The notes under the pieces: generated by a model | Told to the model about the DNA's origin: nothing | What the model saw: the letters and a program-made list of their open reading frames with translations, nothing else | Databases searched by the model: none | Program-made: the position numbers and the translations under genes | Shown: piece by piece, positions 1-8,734 of the stretch | How positions within the stretch are numbered: position 1 is the stretch's first letter | How the letters are laid out: every line of letters starts with the position of its first letter | Origin: an uncultured Prevotellaceae bacterium | Lineage (GTDB): Bacteria > Bacteroidota > Bacteroidia > Bacteroidales > Bacteroidaceae | DNA: 19,383 bases | Direction of reading: 5' to 3' | Assembly (NCBI GenBank): GCA_945787625.1 | Contig: CALZJL010000008.1 | Location: 1 to 19,383 of the forward strand

Positions 1-600
1 AAGATTGAGGAGGGTGAGTATATCCCATTCGGTAATAATTATGATGAGACTGACCAGATTGCTGTGATGCTGACTGAGAAGTTTATGGAGTACTTGCGCC
101 AGCATCGTACGTATCGTGATGCTATCCCGACGCAGTCTCTGCTGACTATTACTTCAAATGTGGTTTACGGGCGTAATACGGGTGCTACTCCTGATGGCCG
201 TAAGGCTGGCGTGCCTTTCGCTCCTGGTGCTAACCCTATGAACTCTCGTGATATCAAGGGTGCTGTGGCTGCTCTGGCTTCTGTGGCTAAGTTGCCTTTC
301 CATCACTCTAAGGATGGTATCTCTTATACTTTCGCTATCAGTCCTTCTGCTCTTGGCAAGGATCGCGAGTCTCAGGCTCAGAACCTTGTGAACTTGATGG
401 ATGGTTACTTCACTCCTGATGGCGGACAGCATCTTAATGTCAATGTCTTCGACCGCGACTTGCTGCTTGATGCTATGGATCACCCTGAGAAGTATCCTCA
501 GCTTACAATCCGTGTGTCTGGCTATGCTGTCAACTTTGTCAAGCTGACGCGTGAGCAACAGCTTGATGTGATTAGCCGTACGATTAATCACTGTATGTAA
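1..600 (+). CDS. pflB: Formate acetyltransferase (pyruvate formate-lyase), 3' part only
   Basis: This is the C-terminal 199 residues of pyruvate formate-lyase; the reading frame is open from base 1, so the N-terminus and the active-site cysteine pair lie outside the window. The enzyme cleaves pyruvate with CoA to acetyl-CoA and formate in the cytoplasm during anaerobic growth. Visible here are the family segments [14 protein letters not shown] and FAPGANPM and, near the end, the glycyl-radical motif RVSGYAVNF, whose radical glycine is the codon at 520-522. The protein ends 25 residues after that glycine, as is usual for the family. The activase that installs the radical follows 79 nt downstream, which confirms the identity. 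Codons are rich in GGT, GCT and CGT, as expected of a highly expressed gene. Certain except for the missing 5' end. Confidence 0.97.
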   Translation, partial: KIEEGEYIPFGNNYDETDQIAVMLTEKFMEYLRQHRTYRDAIPTQSLLTITSNVVYGRNTGATPDGRKAGVPFAPGANPMNSRDIKGAVAALASVAKLPFHHSKDGISYTFAISPSALGKDRESQAQNLVNLMDGYFTPDGGQHLNVNVFDRDLLLDAMDHPEKYPQLTIRVSGYAVNFVKLTREQQLDVISRTINHCM

Positions 601-632
601 GTGTGTTCCCGATTTGATGATGATATAATCTG

Positions 633-663
633 GCCCCTTGTAGTCTTTAGGATTGCAGGGGGC
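633..663 (+). other. Stem-loop between pflB and pflA
   Basis: The arm GCCCCTTG (633-640) pairs with CAGGGGGC (656-663) over 8 bp, including one G-U pair, around a 15-nt loop. No T-run follows, so it is not a standard intrinsic terminator. It may stabilise the pflB message or set the pflB:pflA ratio by partial termination or processing; that role is inference. Confidence 0.4.
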
Positions 664-679
664 ATATTGATGGTAGTTT

Positions 680-1408
680 ATGATAGGTAGAATTCATTCG
701 GTAGAGTCGTTTGGTACGGTTGATGGACCGGGTATTAGGTTTCTGGCCTTTATGCAGGGGTGCCCGATGAGGTGCCTGTTCTGCCACAATCCTGATACGT
801 GGGATCCTAAGGGCAGGGTGCAGTGGGAGTGGACTCCTGAGCAGCTCATGGAGGAGACGCTTAGGTATCGCAACTTTATTCGTACTGGTGGTGTGACTTG
901 TACTGGTGGGGAACCTTTGATGCAGGGTGAGTTTGTGCTTGAGTATTTCCGCCTTTGCCATAAGAATGGGATAAAGACGGCGCTGGATACAAGCGGGGCG
1001 ATATTCAACGATATGGCTCGCGCGGTGCTGGCTGAGACTGACCTTGTGCTGCTTGATATTAAGACTGTCGATGACGGACTGCACAAACGTCTTACTGGTA
1101 TGCCTCGTACGCATAATGCGGAGTTTATGCAGTATTTGCAGGATATAGGCAAGCCTGTATGGATCAGACATGTGGTAACGCCTGGTATTAATGATGATGA
1201 CGAGCACTTGCTGGCTGTGGCTGAGTATCTCTCGAAGTTTACCGTGATTGAGCTGGTAGAGATATTGCCGTATCATGATTTGGGTAAGTTTAAGTATGAG
1301 GAAATGGGTATTAAATACGTGTTAAATGATACTAAGCCGCTGTCGCAGGAATCGCAGAAACGTGCTGTCGAATTGTTCCGAAGTGTGCTGTCTTGCCCTG
1401 TGAGATAG
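680..1408 (+). CDS. pflA: Pyruvate formate-lyase activating enzyme
   Basis: A radical-SAM activase of 242 residues. It uses a [4Fe-4S] cluster and S-adenosylmethionine to abstract a hydrogen from the glycyl-radical site of pyruvate formate-lyase. The N-terminal signature SFGTVDGPGIRF (residues 10-21) is typical of PFL activases. The cluster motif is C28-P-M-R-C32-L-F-C35, and the SAM-binding TGGEP motif is residues 75-79. Length matches the PflA family (about 245). The chosen ATG puts the conserved GRIHSVESFG segment at the very N-terminus; there is no convincing Shine-Dalgarno sequence, which is normal for Bacteroidota. It is probably co-transcribed with pflB and ends just before a terminator hairpin. 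Confidence 0.97.
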   Translation: MIGRIHSVESFGTVDGPGIRFLAFMQGCPMRCLFCHNPDTWDPKGRVQWEWTPEQLMEETLRYRNFIRTGGVTCTGGEPLMQGEFVLEYFRLCHKNGIKTALDTSGAIFNDMARAVLAETDLVLLDIKTVDDGLHKRLTGMPRTHNAEFMQYLQDIGKPVWIRHVVTPGINDDDEHLLAVAEYLSKFTVIELVEILPYHDLGKFKYEEMGIKYVLNDTKPLSQESQKRAVELFRSVLSCPVR

Positions 1409-1432
1409 TGTTTTTTGGCGTATAAGACATAA

Positions 1433-1470
1433 AAATCGGTAGGACTTTGTGTTTTGCCGATTTATTTTTG
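1433..1470 (+). terminator. Intrinsic terminator after pflA
   Basis: AAATCGGTA (1433-1441) pairs with TGCCGATTT (1455-1463) over 9 bp with one G-U pair and a 13-nt loop. It is followed directly by ATTTTTG, giving a short T-run. The 5' arm is preceded by A residues, so the hairpin could also act in the opposite direction. It would end the pflB-pflA transcript. Confidence 0.7.
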
Positions 1471-1478
1471 TACCTTTA
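1446..1478 (+). promoter_or_regulatory. Bacteroidota-type promoter for tyrS
   Basis: A -7 box TACCTTTA (1471-1478; consensus TAnnTTTG, last base differs) has a TTTG -33 box at 1446-1449, spaced 21 nt. The start of tyrS is 67 nt downstream of the -7 box. The -33 box sits in the loop of the pflA terminator hairpin. Confidence 0.65.
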
Positions 1479-1545
1479 CAGACCGAAATTAGTTTATAAT
1501 TTCATTATAATAGGGTAATAACGCACTTTTGAAAAATTTCATACA

Positions 1546-2847
1546 ATGAATTTTGTAGATGAACTGAGATGGAGAGGCATGATTCACCAGATGATGCCTG
1601 GGACTGAGGAGATGCTTGCCAGTGGTCAGCAGACGGCATATGTGGGTATCGATCCTACTGCTGATTCGCTGCATATCGGCCACCTTTGTGGTGTGATGAT
1701 TTTGCGCCATTTCCAGCGTTGTGGACATAAGCCTTTGGCTCTGGTGGGTGGTGCAACGGGTATGATTGGCGATCCTTCGGGCAAAAGTCAGGAGCGTAAC
1801 TTGCTAAATGAGGAGACTTTGCGGCATAATGTGGAGTGCATCAAGGAGCAACTGTCGCGTTTCCTGGATTTCGATAGTGATGCGCCCAACAGGGCTGAAC
1901 TCGTGAACAACTATGACTGGATGAAGGATTTCTCTTTCCTTGACTTTGCTCGTGAGATTGGCAAGTGTATAACTGTCAATTATATGATGGCTAAGGATAG
2001 CGTGAAGCGTCGTCTTAATGGTGAGGCTCAAGATGGTATGTCGTTTACTGAGTTCACATACCAGCTCCTTCAGGGGTATGACTTCCTTCACTTGTATCAG
2101 ACTAAGGGCTGTAGGCTCCAGATGGGTGGTAGTGACCAGTGGGGCAATATCACAACTGGTACGGAGCTTATACGCCGCAAACTGGGTGCTGAAAACGAGG
2201 CTTTTGCTCTCACTTGTCCGTTGATTACGAAGTCTGACGGCAAGAAGTTTGGTAAGACTGAGAGTGGAAATATCTGGCTCGACCGCAACCGCACTTCGCC
2301 TTATGTGTTTTACCAGTTCTGGCTCAATGTGGGTGATGAGGATGCTGAGCGTTATATCAAGATATTCACATCGCTTGACAAGGAGACGATTGATGCCCTC
2401 ATTGAGGAGCATCGTCAGGATCCTGGCAGGCGTGTCTTGCAGAAGCGTCTTGCCGAGGAGGTAACTGTCATGGTACACTCACGTGCTGACTATGAGGCTG
2501 CTGTTGAGGCGAGCAATATCCTCTTTGGCAAGGCTACGAAGGAAAGTCTTGTGAAGCTGGACGAGCAGACTTTGCTTGATGTGTTTGCTGGCGTAAAGAA
2601 GTTTGAGGTGGCACGCAATCTGTTTGGTGGCGAGGGGGTAAAGGCGGTAGACTTGCTTGCCGAGCATACGAAGTGTTTTGCTTCTAAGGGAGAAATGCGC
2701 AAATTGACCCAGGGTGGGGGAGTGAGTGTAAACAAGGAGAAGCTCGCAGCTTTTGACTGCCTCTTGACGGAGTCTGACCTCCTTGACGGAAAATACTTGC
2801 TGGCTCAGAGTGGTAAGAAGAATTACTTCTTGATCATGGTAAAATAA
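1546..2847 (+). CDS. tyrS: Tyrosyl-tRNA synthetase
   Basis: A class I aminoacyl-tRNA synthetase of 433 residues that charges tRNA-Tyr. The HIGH motif is exact at residues 43-46 within [13 protein letters not shown]. The second signature is KFGKT (234-238), the TyrRS form of KMSKS. The tyrosine-binding region includes [12 protein letters not shown]. The C-terminal part (about residues 370-433) has an S4-like RNA-binding domain with [11 protein letters not shown]. Length fits bacterial TyrRS of the short TyrS type. It has its own promoter, and the following gene is a tRNA unit with a separate promoter, so it is probably monocistronic. No T-box or other leader structure is visible in the 67-nt 5' region. 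Confidence 0.97.
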   Translation: MNFVDELRWRGMIHQMMPGTEEMLASGQQTAYVGIDPTADSLHIGHLCGVMILRHFQRCGHKPLALVGGATGMIGDPSGKSQERNLLNEETLRHNVECIKEQLSRFLDFDSDAPNRAELVNNYDWMKDFSFLDFAREIGKCITVNYMMAKDSVKRRLNGEAQDGMSFTEFTYQLLQGYDFLHLYQTKGCRLQMGGSDQWGNITTGTELIRRKLGAENEAFALTCPLITKSDGKKFGKTESGNIWLDRNRTSPYVFYQFWLNVGDEDAERYIKIFTSLDKETIDALIEEHRQDPGRRVLQKRLAEEVTVMVHSRADYEAAVEASNILFGKATKESLVKLDEQTLLDVFAGVKKFEVARNLFGGEGVKAVDLLAEHTKCFASKGEMRKLTQGGGVSVNKEKLAAFDCLLTESDLLDGKYLLAQSGKKNYFLIMVK

Positions 2848-2908
2848 GACTATAGCAGGGTGCATGGCTGAAAAAATGCCTTAATTGTGAAAATATTTGC
2901 GGTTAGGC

Positions 2909-2939
2909 TGTGGTTTTTCTAAAAAAAATTGTACCTTTG
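2909..2939 (+). promoter_or_regulatory. Bacteroidota-type promoter for tRNA-Gln
   Basis: A perfect -7 box TACCTTTG lies at 2932-2939. The -33 region is only weakly matched (TGTGG at 2909-2913). An A/T-rich run precedes the -7 box. The only gene immediately downstream is the tRNA. Confidence 0.65.
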
Positions 2940-2944
2940 CAGTC

Positions 2945-2972
2945 GCAAATGTAACCTTCGGGTATGATTTGC
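2945..2972 (+). other. UUCG-capped hairpin in the tRNA-Gln 5' leader
   Basis: GCAAAT (2945-2950) pairs with ATTTGC (2967-2972), and ACC pairs with GGT around a TTCG loop (2957-2960), giving the stable C(UUCG)G tetraloop context with a 3x3 internal loop. It lies between the promoter and the mature tRNA 5' end, 8 nt before the RNase P cleavage site. It is likely a leader structure removed during processing. Confidence 0.5.
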
Positions 2973-2980
2973 ATGAGGAT

Positions 2981-3054
2981 TGGGCTATGGTGTAATGGTA
3001 GCACAAGACATTTTGGTCGTCTTTGTCCTGGTTCGAACCCGGGTAGCCCAACCA
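2981..3054 (+). tRNA. tRNA-Gln (anticodon TTG), CCA encoded
   Basis: A full cloverleaf can be drawn. The acceptor stem is TGGGCTA (2981-2987) with TAGCCCA (3044-3050). The D arm is GTGT-AATGGTA-GCAC. The anticodon loop TTTTGGT gives anticodon TTG, reading CAA (and CAG by wobble). The T arm is CCTGG-TTCGAAC-CCGGG. The discriminator A at 3051 is followed by an encoded CCA (3052-3054). The innermost anticodon-stem pair is an A-C mismatch. Position 37 is G, so this tRNA is not a substrate for the i6A/ms2i6A pathway of the neighbouring miaB product. Confidence 0.95.
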
Positions 3055-3059
3055 TAACT

Positions 3060-3101
3060 GCAAAGGGAGATTGCCTCGCGTAGGGGCTTTCTCCTTTTTG
3101 C
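3060..3101 (+). terminator. Terminator after tRNA-Gln
   Basis: GCAAAGGGAGA (3060-3070) pairs with TCTCCTTTTTGC (3090-3101) with one bulged T, enclosing an inner short GC-rich stem. The 3' arm carries five T residues. It closes the tRNA unit, so miaB 30 nt downstream must be reached by readthrough or by an unrecognised promoter. Confidence 0.65.
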
Positions 3102-3130
3102 ATATCGATAACGAAATACATACATCATAA

Positions 3131-4468
3131 ATGAAGAAGCTCCTGATAGAAACATACGGATGCCAGATGAACGTGGCCGACAGTGAGGTCGTAGCTTCGG
3201 TCATGGGTATGGCGGGCTATGAGGTGACTGAGGATATGGAGCAGGCTGATGCCGTGTTTCTCAACACTTGCAGTGTCCGCGACAATGCCGAGCAGAAGAT
3301 CCTCTCGCGTATAGAATTCCTGCATAGCGTGCAGCGGAAACGAGGCGAAGGGCTGCGGCTTATCATAGGAGTCATAGGATGTATGGCTGAGCGTGTGAAG
3401 GAGCGTCTCATCGAGGAGTATGGCGTTGATATAGTTGTGGGTCCCGATGGCTACATGAGTCTGCCGGATCTCATTGCTCAGGTCGAATGCGGACACAAGG
3501 CCATCAACGTGGAGCTTTCGCTGACTGAGACGTATGGCGAGGTCGTGCCGCAGCGTCTTCATACGGGACACATTGGCGGCTTTGTCAGTATCATGCGAGG
3601 TTGCAATAATTTCTGCCACTATTGCATAGTGCCATATACGCGTGGTAGGGAGCGCAGTAGGGATGTCGAGAGCATACTGAGAGAGTGTCGCGACCTACAG
3701 GAGAGGGGCTTCAAGGAGGTAACCTTACTGGGTCAGAATGTCAACAGTTACAGACATGGTGAAACGACCTTTCCACAGCTACTTGCAAAGGTGGCTCGTG
3801 AGGTGCCCGATATGCGCGTACGGTTCACTACCTCACACCCTAAGGATATGAGTGATGAGACGCTTGATGTGATTGCCAGAGAGCCGAATGTATGCAGACA
3901 CATACACCTGCCAGTGCAGAGTGGGAGTGACCGCATTCTCAAGCTTATGAATCGAAAATACACCAGACAGTGGTACATGGATCGCATAGAGGCTATACGC
4001 CGCATTGTCCCTGATTGTGCAATTACGACAGATATCTTTGCTGGATATTGTACAGAGACCGAGGAGGACCATCAGATGAGTCTCTCGCTCATGCGTGAGT
4101 GTCGTTACGATTCGGCGTTCATGTTCAAGTACAGCGAACGTCCTGGCACATACGCCAGCAAACACTTTACTGACGATGTCGATGAAGAGACAAAGGTACG
4201 CCGCCTCAATGAGCTGATAGCCCAGCAGAATTTGCTCTCTGCCCAACGCAATGCCGAATGTGTGGGTCGTGAGTACGACGTGCTGCTTGAAGGCTTTAGC
4301 AAACGAAGCCGAGAGCAGCTCTACGGACGCACCGGACAAAACAAAGTAGTCATCATCGACCGCGACGCTCATCGCATAGGAGAGACTGTAAGAGTCAGGA
4401 TTACGGAAAGTAGCAGTGCCACCCTCAAGGGTGTGGTCATAGATAATAAAACTAAGACAGACAAATGA
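3131..4468 (+). CDS. miaB: tRNA-2-methylthio-N6-dimethylallyladenosine synthase
   Basis: A radical-SAM methylthiotransferase of 445 residues that adds the 2-methylthio group to i6A37 of tRNAs reading UNN codons. The N-terminal UPF0004 domain carries the three auxiliary-cluster cysteines C11 (YGCQMN), C47 (NTCSVRDNAE) and C84 (GCMAERV). The radical-SAM cluster is C158-N-N-F-C162-H-Y-C165. The conserved PYTRGRERSR segment follows, and a TRAM RNA-binding domain fills roughly the last 70 residues. Length and cysteine spacing favour MiaB over the paralogues MtaB and RimO. Translation of ftsX starts inside its stop codon (ATGA). No -7 TAnnTTTG box is obvious in the 29 nt between the tRNA terminator and its ATG. 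Confidence 0.95.
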   Translation: MKKLLIETYGCQMNVADSEVVASVMGMAGYEVTEDMEQADAVFLNTCSVRDNAEQKILSRIEFLHSVQRKRGEGLRLIIGVIGCMAERVKERLIEEYGVDIVVGPDGYMSLPDLIAQVECGHKAINVELSLTETYGEVVPQRLHTGHIGGFVSIMRGCNNFCHYCIVPYTRGRERSRDVESILRECRDLQERGFKEVTLLGQNVNSYRHGETTFPQLLAKVAREVPDMRVRFTTSHPKDMSDETLDVIAREPNVCRHIHLPVQSGSDRILKLMNRKYTRQWYMDRIEAIRRIVPDCAITTDIFAGYCTETEEDHQMSLSLMRECRYDSAFMFKYSERPGTYASKHFTDDVDEETKVRRLNELIAQQNLLSAQRNAECVGREYDVLLEGFSKRSREQLYGRTGQNKVVIIDRDAHRIGETVRVRITESSSATLKGVVIDNKTKTDK

Positions 4469-5325
4469 AGAAACGAAGATACTTCCGTTGGCAGGCAGTG
4501 ACGAGCACAATCAGTACAACGATGGTATTGATATTACTCGGTGTGCTGATAATGTTTGTGCTCACGGCTCGTCAGCTTAGAGACAGTGTGCGCGAGGATC
4601 TCACTCTCACGATAGTGCTCAGCGACGGTACATCGACTCTGCAGGCTCATGCTCTGGAAGACATCATCTCCCGGCGCAGCTACATACGTAGCATCGACTT
4701 CATAAGTAGCGAGCAGGCTCTCGAAGAGCAAGTCAAGACTCTGGGTATAGACCCATCGGAGTTCCTTGGAGGCAACCCTTTCAGTATCTCAATGGAACTG
4801 CATCTAAAATCTGACTATGCTTGCACAGACTCCTTGCGCTGGATAACCAAGCAATTGGGACGTGACAAGAACGTCGTGGACGTCATATATCAGAAGGAGA
4901 TGATAGACACCCTTGACACCAATCTACGCAACATCACCTACATTCTCCTCACCATCACAGCTCTGCTCTGCATCGTGTGTCTGAGCCTGATCAACAACAC
5001 TGTAAGATTAAGTATATACAGCCGCCGCTGGATAATCAACACTATGAAGCTCGTAGGAGCCAGATGGAGTTTCATACGCCGCCCCTTCATGCTCCGCAGC
5101 CTCGCCATAGGCCTCATAGCTGCCGCACTGGCAGACGCCATGATATACGCGGGAATCAAGTGGATGCAAGACTTTGACCCTACTATAGTCAGGTTTATGC
5201 CTATGGAAAACACTCTCATCACTCTCGTGTCGGTCGTTGCGTTCAGTATCATCATCACTCAGTTATGTACATTCATAAGTGTCACGCATTTCATTCGTAT
5301 GCGAGAGAGTGAGCTATATAAATAA
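4465..5325 (+). CDS. ftsX: Cell division protein FtsX (permease-type)
   Basis: A 286-residue membrane protein of the FtsX family. FtsX with the ATPase FtsE controls peptidoglycan hydrolases at the division site. The topology is typical: a short basic cytoplasmic N-terminus, a first membrane helix at about residues 16-35, an extracytoplasmic domain of about 115 residues, then three further helices from about 155 to 275 containing the conserved stretch LINNTVRLSIYSRRWIINTM. The start overlaps the miaB stop by 4 nt, which suggests translational coupling. FtsE is not adjacent, as is common in Bacteroidota. The identity rests on topology and the C-terminal permease segment. Confidence 0.88.
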   Translation: MKKRRYFRWQAVTSTISTTMVLILLGVLIMFVLTARQLRDSVREDLTLTIVLSDGTSTLQAHALEDIISRRSYIRSIDFISSEQALEEQVKTLGIDPSEFLGGNPFSISMELHLKSDYACTDSLRWITKQLGRDKNVVDVIYQKEMIDTLDTNLRNITYILLTITALLCIVCLSLINNTVRLSIYSRRWIINTMKLVGARWSFIRRPFMLRSLAIGLIAAALADAMIYAGIKWMQDFDPTIVRFMPMENTLITLVSVVAFSIIITQLCTFISVTHFIRMRESELYK

Positions 5326-5355
5326 CGTAATTAGATAACGTAAAAGATTGAAATA

Positions 5356-5574
5356 ATGAATAAATTCGCATTTGATAAGGTAAATTACATACTACTGGCT
5401 ATTGGCATGGCTATCATTATCATCGGCTTCATACTCATGAGTGGCGGTGGAAGTGACGAAGTTGCCTTCAATGCCGACATCTTTAGCGTCCGTCGTATCA
5501 AGGTAGCACCAGCTGTATGCTTTTTCGGGTTCATCTTCATGATATATGGCATAATGTACAAGCCAAAAAAGTGA
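5356..5574 (+). CDS. Small two-helix membrane protein, DUF3098 family
   Basis: A 72-residue protein with two predicted membrane helices (about residues 10-30 and 50-67) joined by a loop containing FSVRRIKVAPAVCFFGF. I match this to the Bacteroidota family DUF3098 by its size, its FSxRRxxxAP loop and its position between ftsX and uppP. No biochemical function is known to me. The conserved location next to division (ftsX) and lipid-carrier recycling (uppP) genes hints at a role in envelope biogenesis, which is inference only. The gap to ftsX is 30 nt and to uppP 33 nt, so it is very likely co-transcribed. Confidence 0.85.
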   Translation: MNKFAFDKVNYILLAIGMAIIIIGFILMSGGGSDEVAFNADIFSVRRIKVAPAVCFFGFIFMIYGIMYKPKK

Positions 5575-5607
5575 CATGGATCATTAACTGAAATACAGAC
5601 ATAAGAC

Positions 5608-6411
5608 ATGAACGAAATACAAGCATTTCTATTGGGTATTGTACAAGGTCTTACCGAGTACTTGCCAGTAAGCAGTAGTGGTCATCTTGAGATAGGCAAG
5701 ATGCTTTTGGGTGTAGATCCAAAGCAAGGTGGACTCATCTTTGACATCCTTGTACACGTAGCCACCGTGATGTCTACCCTCGTCATACTGTGGAAAGAAA
5801 TAGTATGGATATTGCGCGGTATGCTACGTTTTGAGTGGAACAACGAAACCCGCTATGCCCTCAACATCATCATTTCGATGATACCTATCGGCATCGTGGG
5901 AGTGTTGTTCAAAGAAGATATAGAGTCGCTGTATACTGACGAGCATATACGCCATATTGTCGTTGGTGTATGTCTCATCGTCACATCAGTACTGCTCGCC
6001 CTGACCCACTTCTACAAGCCCCAAGAGCGGGAGCACATCAGTCCCCTCCACTCTTTCGTCATTGGTCTGGCACAAGCCTGTGCCGTGCTTCCAGGTCTCA
6101 GTCGTAGCGGTAGTACCATAGCGACGGGACTGCTGCTCGGCAACAAGAAGGAGTCGCTTGCCAAGTTCTCTTTCTTGATGGTCATCCCTCCCATACTTGG
6201 CGAAGCCATACTTGATGCAAAAGACCTGATAGGAGTCAGTGCTGAAACAGCTGCAATTCCGCCGACGAGTCTCATCGCAGGCTTTGTGGCGGCATTTATC
6301 TCTGGTTGCTTTGCATGCAAGTGGATGATAAGCCTTGTGAAGCGATGCAAGCTCATATACTTTGCTGTCTACTGCGCTGCAGCAGGTATACTCGTACTAA
6401 CACTCGGATAA
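5608..6411 (+). CDS. uppP: Undecaprenyl-diphosphatase (BacA/UppP type)
   Basis: An integral membrane phosphatase of 267 residues that converts undecaprenyl diphosphate to the monophosphate, regenerating the lipid carrier for peptidoglycan and other polymers. The two signature motifs are present: [14 protein letters not shown] at residues 14-27, with the catalytic glutamate E17, and [14 protein letters not shown], with the conserved arginine R166. Hydrophobic segments run along the whole length, as in the family. The product should confer baseline bacitracin tolerance, as known for BacA. It lies in the middle of the miaB-to-yidD series. Confidence 0.97.
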   Translation: MNEIQAFLLGIVQGLTEYLPVSSSGHLEIGKMLLGVDPKQGGLIFDILVHVATVMSTLVILWKEIVWILRGMLRFEWNNETRYALNIIISMIPIGIVGVLFKEDIESLYTDEHIRHIVVGVCLIVTSVLLALTHFYKPQEREHISPLHSFVIGLAQACAVLPGLSRSGSTIATGLLLGNKKESLAKFSFLMVIPPILGEAILDAKDLIGVSAETAAIPPTSLIAGFVAAFISGCFACKWMISLVKRCKLIYFAVYCAAAGILVLTLG

Positions 6412-6441
6412 CAACACAGACAATACAAGACGGAAAAAGAC

Positions 6442-7143
6442 GTGGATTTCAAACAAGGAGTTATATTTTCCATCGACAAGCCATTGACATGGACCAGTTT
6501 TGCCATTGTCAACAAAGTTCGCTACCATATATGCAAGCATATAGGCGAGAAGAAGCTCAAAGTGGGTCATGCTGGCACACTCGACCCTCTCGCTACGGGT
6601 GTGCTTGTCATCTGCACTGGCAAGAAGACAAAGCAGATTGAGGAGATACAATCCCATACCAAGGAATACATCGCTGAGCTTCAATTCGGTAGCACAACTC
6701 CCAGCTTCGACCTTGAGACACCACCAGACGCTACCTACCCGACGGAACACATCACGCGTCCCCTCATCGAGACTGTCTTGCAACGCTTTGTCGGGCGCAT
6801 TGAGCAGGTTCCTCCCTCATATTCTGCCTGCAAGATTGACGGCAAGCGTGCCTATGACCTCGTCCGTGCAGGCAAGACTGTAGAACTTAAACCAAAGATA
6901 CTCGTTATCGACGAGATAGAACTGCTTAGTTTTGTTCCTGAAGATATGAAGGCACAGATACGAGTAGTTTGTAGCAAAGGGACATATATCCGTGCTCTCG
7001 CTCGTGACATAGGGCAAGCTCTCAATTCAGGGGCACACCTCACGGCATTGCGACGCACTCGCGTGGGCGATATCACCCAAGACCAAAGTATAAAAATGGA
7101 GGATTTCGAGAGATGGCTATCTCGAACCGGAACACAACAATAA
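6442..7143 (+). CDS. truB: tRNA pseudouridine-55 synthase
   Basis: A TruB-family pseudouridine synthase of 233 residues that makes pseudouridine 55 in the T loop of nearly all tRNAs. The catalytic motif GHAGTLDPLATGVL contains the nucleophile D48, the same number as in E. coli. The second conserved element GTYIRALARDIG is present near residue 180. The start is a GTG giving the N-terminus MDFKQGVIFSIDKP, which matches the usual Bacteroidota TruB start; no in-frame ATG gives a complete protein. The C-terminal PUA-like extension of E. coli TruB (314 aa) is absent or very short, as in the shorter family members. It sits 30 nt after uppP and 9 nt before queA. Confidence 0.96.
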   Translation: MDFKQGVIFSIDKPLTWTSFAIVNKVRYHICKHIGEKKLKVGHAGTLDPLATGVLVICTGKKTKQIEEIQSHTKEYIAELQFGSTTPSFDLETPPDATYPTEHITRPLIETVLQRFVGRIEQVPPSYSACKIDGKRAYDLVRAGKTVELKPKILVIDEIELLSFVPEDMKAQIRVVCSKGTYIRALARDIGQALNSGAHLTALRRTRVGDITQDQSIKMEDFERWLSRTGTQQ

Positions 7144-7152
7144 CCCAACCAC

Positions 7153-8265
7153 ATGAAACTATCACAATTCAAGTTTCGTCTGCCAGACGAGCGCATAGCG
7201 CAGTATCCCAAAGAATTTGAACCAGGCGAGGAACGTCCATATTTCCACCGCGATGACTGCAAACTCATGGTCGTACACACCAAGAGTGGAATCATCGAGC
7301 ATCGTCAAAGTTTTCGCGACATACTCGACTATTTCGAGGAAAAAGATGTTTTTGTGTTTAACGACACCAAGGTCTTCCCCGCCCGTCTCTATGGAAATAA
7401 GGAAAAGACAGGTGCCAAGATTGAAGTCTTTCTCCTGCGCGAGCTCAACGCCGAAATGCGCCTTTGGGACGTACTCGTAGACCCAGCCCGTAAGATTCGC
7501 ATCGGCAACAAGCTCTATTTCGGTCAAGATGACGGGCTCGTAGCCGAGGTCATAGACAACACCACAAGCCGTGGTCGCACACTACGCTTCCTCTACGATG
7601 GCCCCCACGAGGAGTTCAAGCACATGCTCTTCTCATTAGGCGAAGCCCCCCTCCCTCGTGAGATTTTCACCCGTCCCTCCGAGCCTGAAGACCTTGACGA
7701 CTTCCAGACTGTTTTTGCCAAACGAGAAGGTGCTGTCACCGTTCCCTCGGCAGGTCTGCATTTTTCTCCTCAGCTGATGAAGATGATGGAGATACGCGGT
7801 ATCGAACAAGCTTTCGTCACACTCCACTGCGGTCTCGGCTGCTTCCGCAACATCGATGTCGAAGATCTTACCAAACACAAGACCGACAGCGAGGAAATGC
7901 AAGTCACCCCCCAGGCCTGTGAGATTATCAACCGTGCCAAGACCAACAAGCACCGTGTTGTAGCCGTAGGTACTACCGTACAACGTGTCCTCGAGACCGC
8001 AGTAAGTGCCAACGGTCTCGTCAAGCCATACGACGGCTGGACCAACCGCTTCATCTTCCCTCCATACGACTTCCGTATCGCAGATGCGATGGTAGCCAAC
8101 TTCTATTTCCCCATGAGCACTCTCCTCATGCTCACCGCAGCCTACGGAGGCTACGACCTCATCATGAAAGCCTACAAAGAAGCCATGCGCTACAACGAGA
8201 CAGACCCCACTCGCCGGTATCGTTTCGGCATCTTCGGCGATGCAATGCTGATATTGAAAGACTGA
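7153..8265 (+). CDS. queA: S-adenosylmethionine:tRNA ribosyltransferase-isomerase
   Basis: QueA transfers and rearranges the ribose of S-adenosylmethionine onto preQ1 at position 34 of tRNAs for Tyr, His, Asn and Asp, giving epoxyqueuosine. The 370-residue product carries the family motifs [31 protein letters not shown] and GTTVQRVLE, and a C-terminal segment with [14 protein letters not shown]. It is co-directional with truB (9 nt gap) and folK (21 nt gap). Its use of SAM makes the nearby metK functionally relevant. The DNA is strikingly C-rich and G-poor on this strand compared with tyrS or dsbD. Confidence 0.96.
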   Translation: MKLSQFKFRLPDERIAQYPKEFEPGEERPYFHRDDCKLMVVHTKSGIIEHRQSFRDILDYFEEKDVFVFNDTKVFPARLYGNKEKTGAKIEVFLLRELNAEMRLWDVLVDPARKIRIGNKLYFGQDDGLVAEVIDNTTSRGRTLRFLYDGPHEEFKHMLFSLGEAPLPREIFTRPSEPEDLDDFQTVFAKREGAVTVPSAGLHFSPQLMKMMEIRGIEQAFVTLHCGLGCFRNIDVEDLTKHKTDSEEMQVTPQACEIINRAKTNKHRVVAVGTTVQRVLETAVSANGLVKPYDGWTNRFIFPPYDFRIADAMVANFYFPMSTLLMLTAAYGGYDLIMKAYKEAMRYNETDPTRRYRFGIFGDAMLILKD

Positions 8266-8286
8266 GATAAACCAAGATATAAACAC

Positions 8287-8721
8287 ATGATACATGACCT
8301 TTATTTGGCTCTTGGCAGCAATCTCGGTGACAAGGCGGAGAATATACGCAAGGCTCTTGACAGGATAGACGAACGCATCGGTTCGGTGTATCGTGTAGCC
8401 AACATCATAGAGACTGCTCCCGTAGGCTACACAAGTGACAATATGTACCTCAATACCGTGTGTCTCGTACATACCATGCATAGTCCAGAGCGAGTGCTCG
8501 AAGAGACCCAGCGCATAGAGCGTGAGATGGGGCGTAGCGAAAAGACTACTATCGCGTCCGATGGTACTCCCATCTACCAAGACAGGATTATCGACATAGA
8601 CCTCCTCCAGTACGACCAAATCGAGCTATCCACGCCCGAACTCACACTCCCACATCCACGCATGGACGAACGCCCTTTCATAAAGCAGCAAATCAGCGAA
8701 ATAAGCCAGGATATACACTAA
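8287..8721 (+). CDS. folK: 2-amino-4-hydroxy-6-hydroxymethyldihydropteridine pyrophosphokinase
   Basis: A monofunctional HPPK of 144 residues that transfers pyrophosphate from ATP to 6-hydroxymethyl-7,8-dihydropterin in folate synthesis. Visible motifs are LALGSNLGD at the N-terminus, the metal- and ATP-binding segment [11 protein letters not shown], and [11 protein letters not shown] near the C-terminus. Length is slightly below that of E. coli HPPK (159), and all core motifs are intact. No other folate gene is in the window. Its likely expression is as part of the queA unit, 21 nt downstream of the queA stop. Confidence 0.95.
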   Translation: MIHDLYLALGSNLGDKAENIRKALDRIDERIGSVYRVANIIETAPVGYTSDNMYLNTVCLVHTMHSPERVLEETQRIEREMGRSEKTTIASDGTPIYQDRIIDIDLLQYDQIELSTPELTLPHPRMDERPFIKQQISEISQDIH

Positions 8722-8734
8722 ATCAAGAAAGAGA

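Noticed and set aside
2881..3204. Open frames on the - strand across the tRNA-Gln region
   Set aside because: They run through the tRNA, its promoter and its terminator and show no protein motif.
4033..4040. TATCTTTG, a match to the -7 promoter consensus
   Set aside because: It encodes conserved Asp-Ile-Phe-Ala residues in the middle of miaB, has no -33 element, and no gene starts nearby.
7636..8619. Long antisense open frame (327 codons) opposite queA and folK
   Set aside because: It lies wholly under two well-supported genes, has no recognisable motif, and long antisense frames are expected where the + strand is C-rich and lacks TTA, CTA and TCA codons in register.
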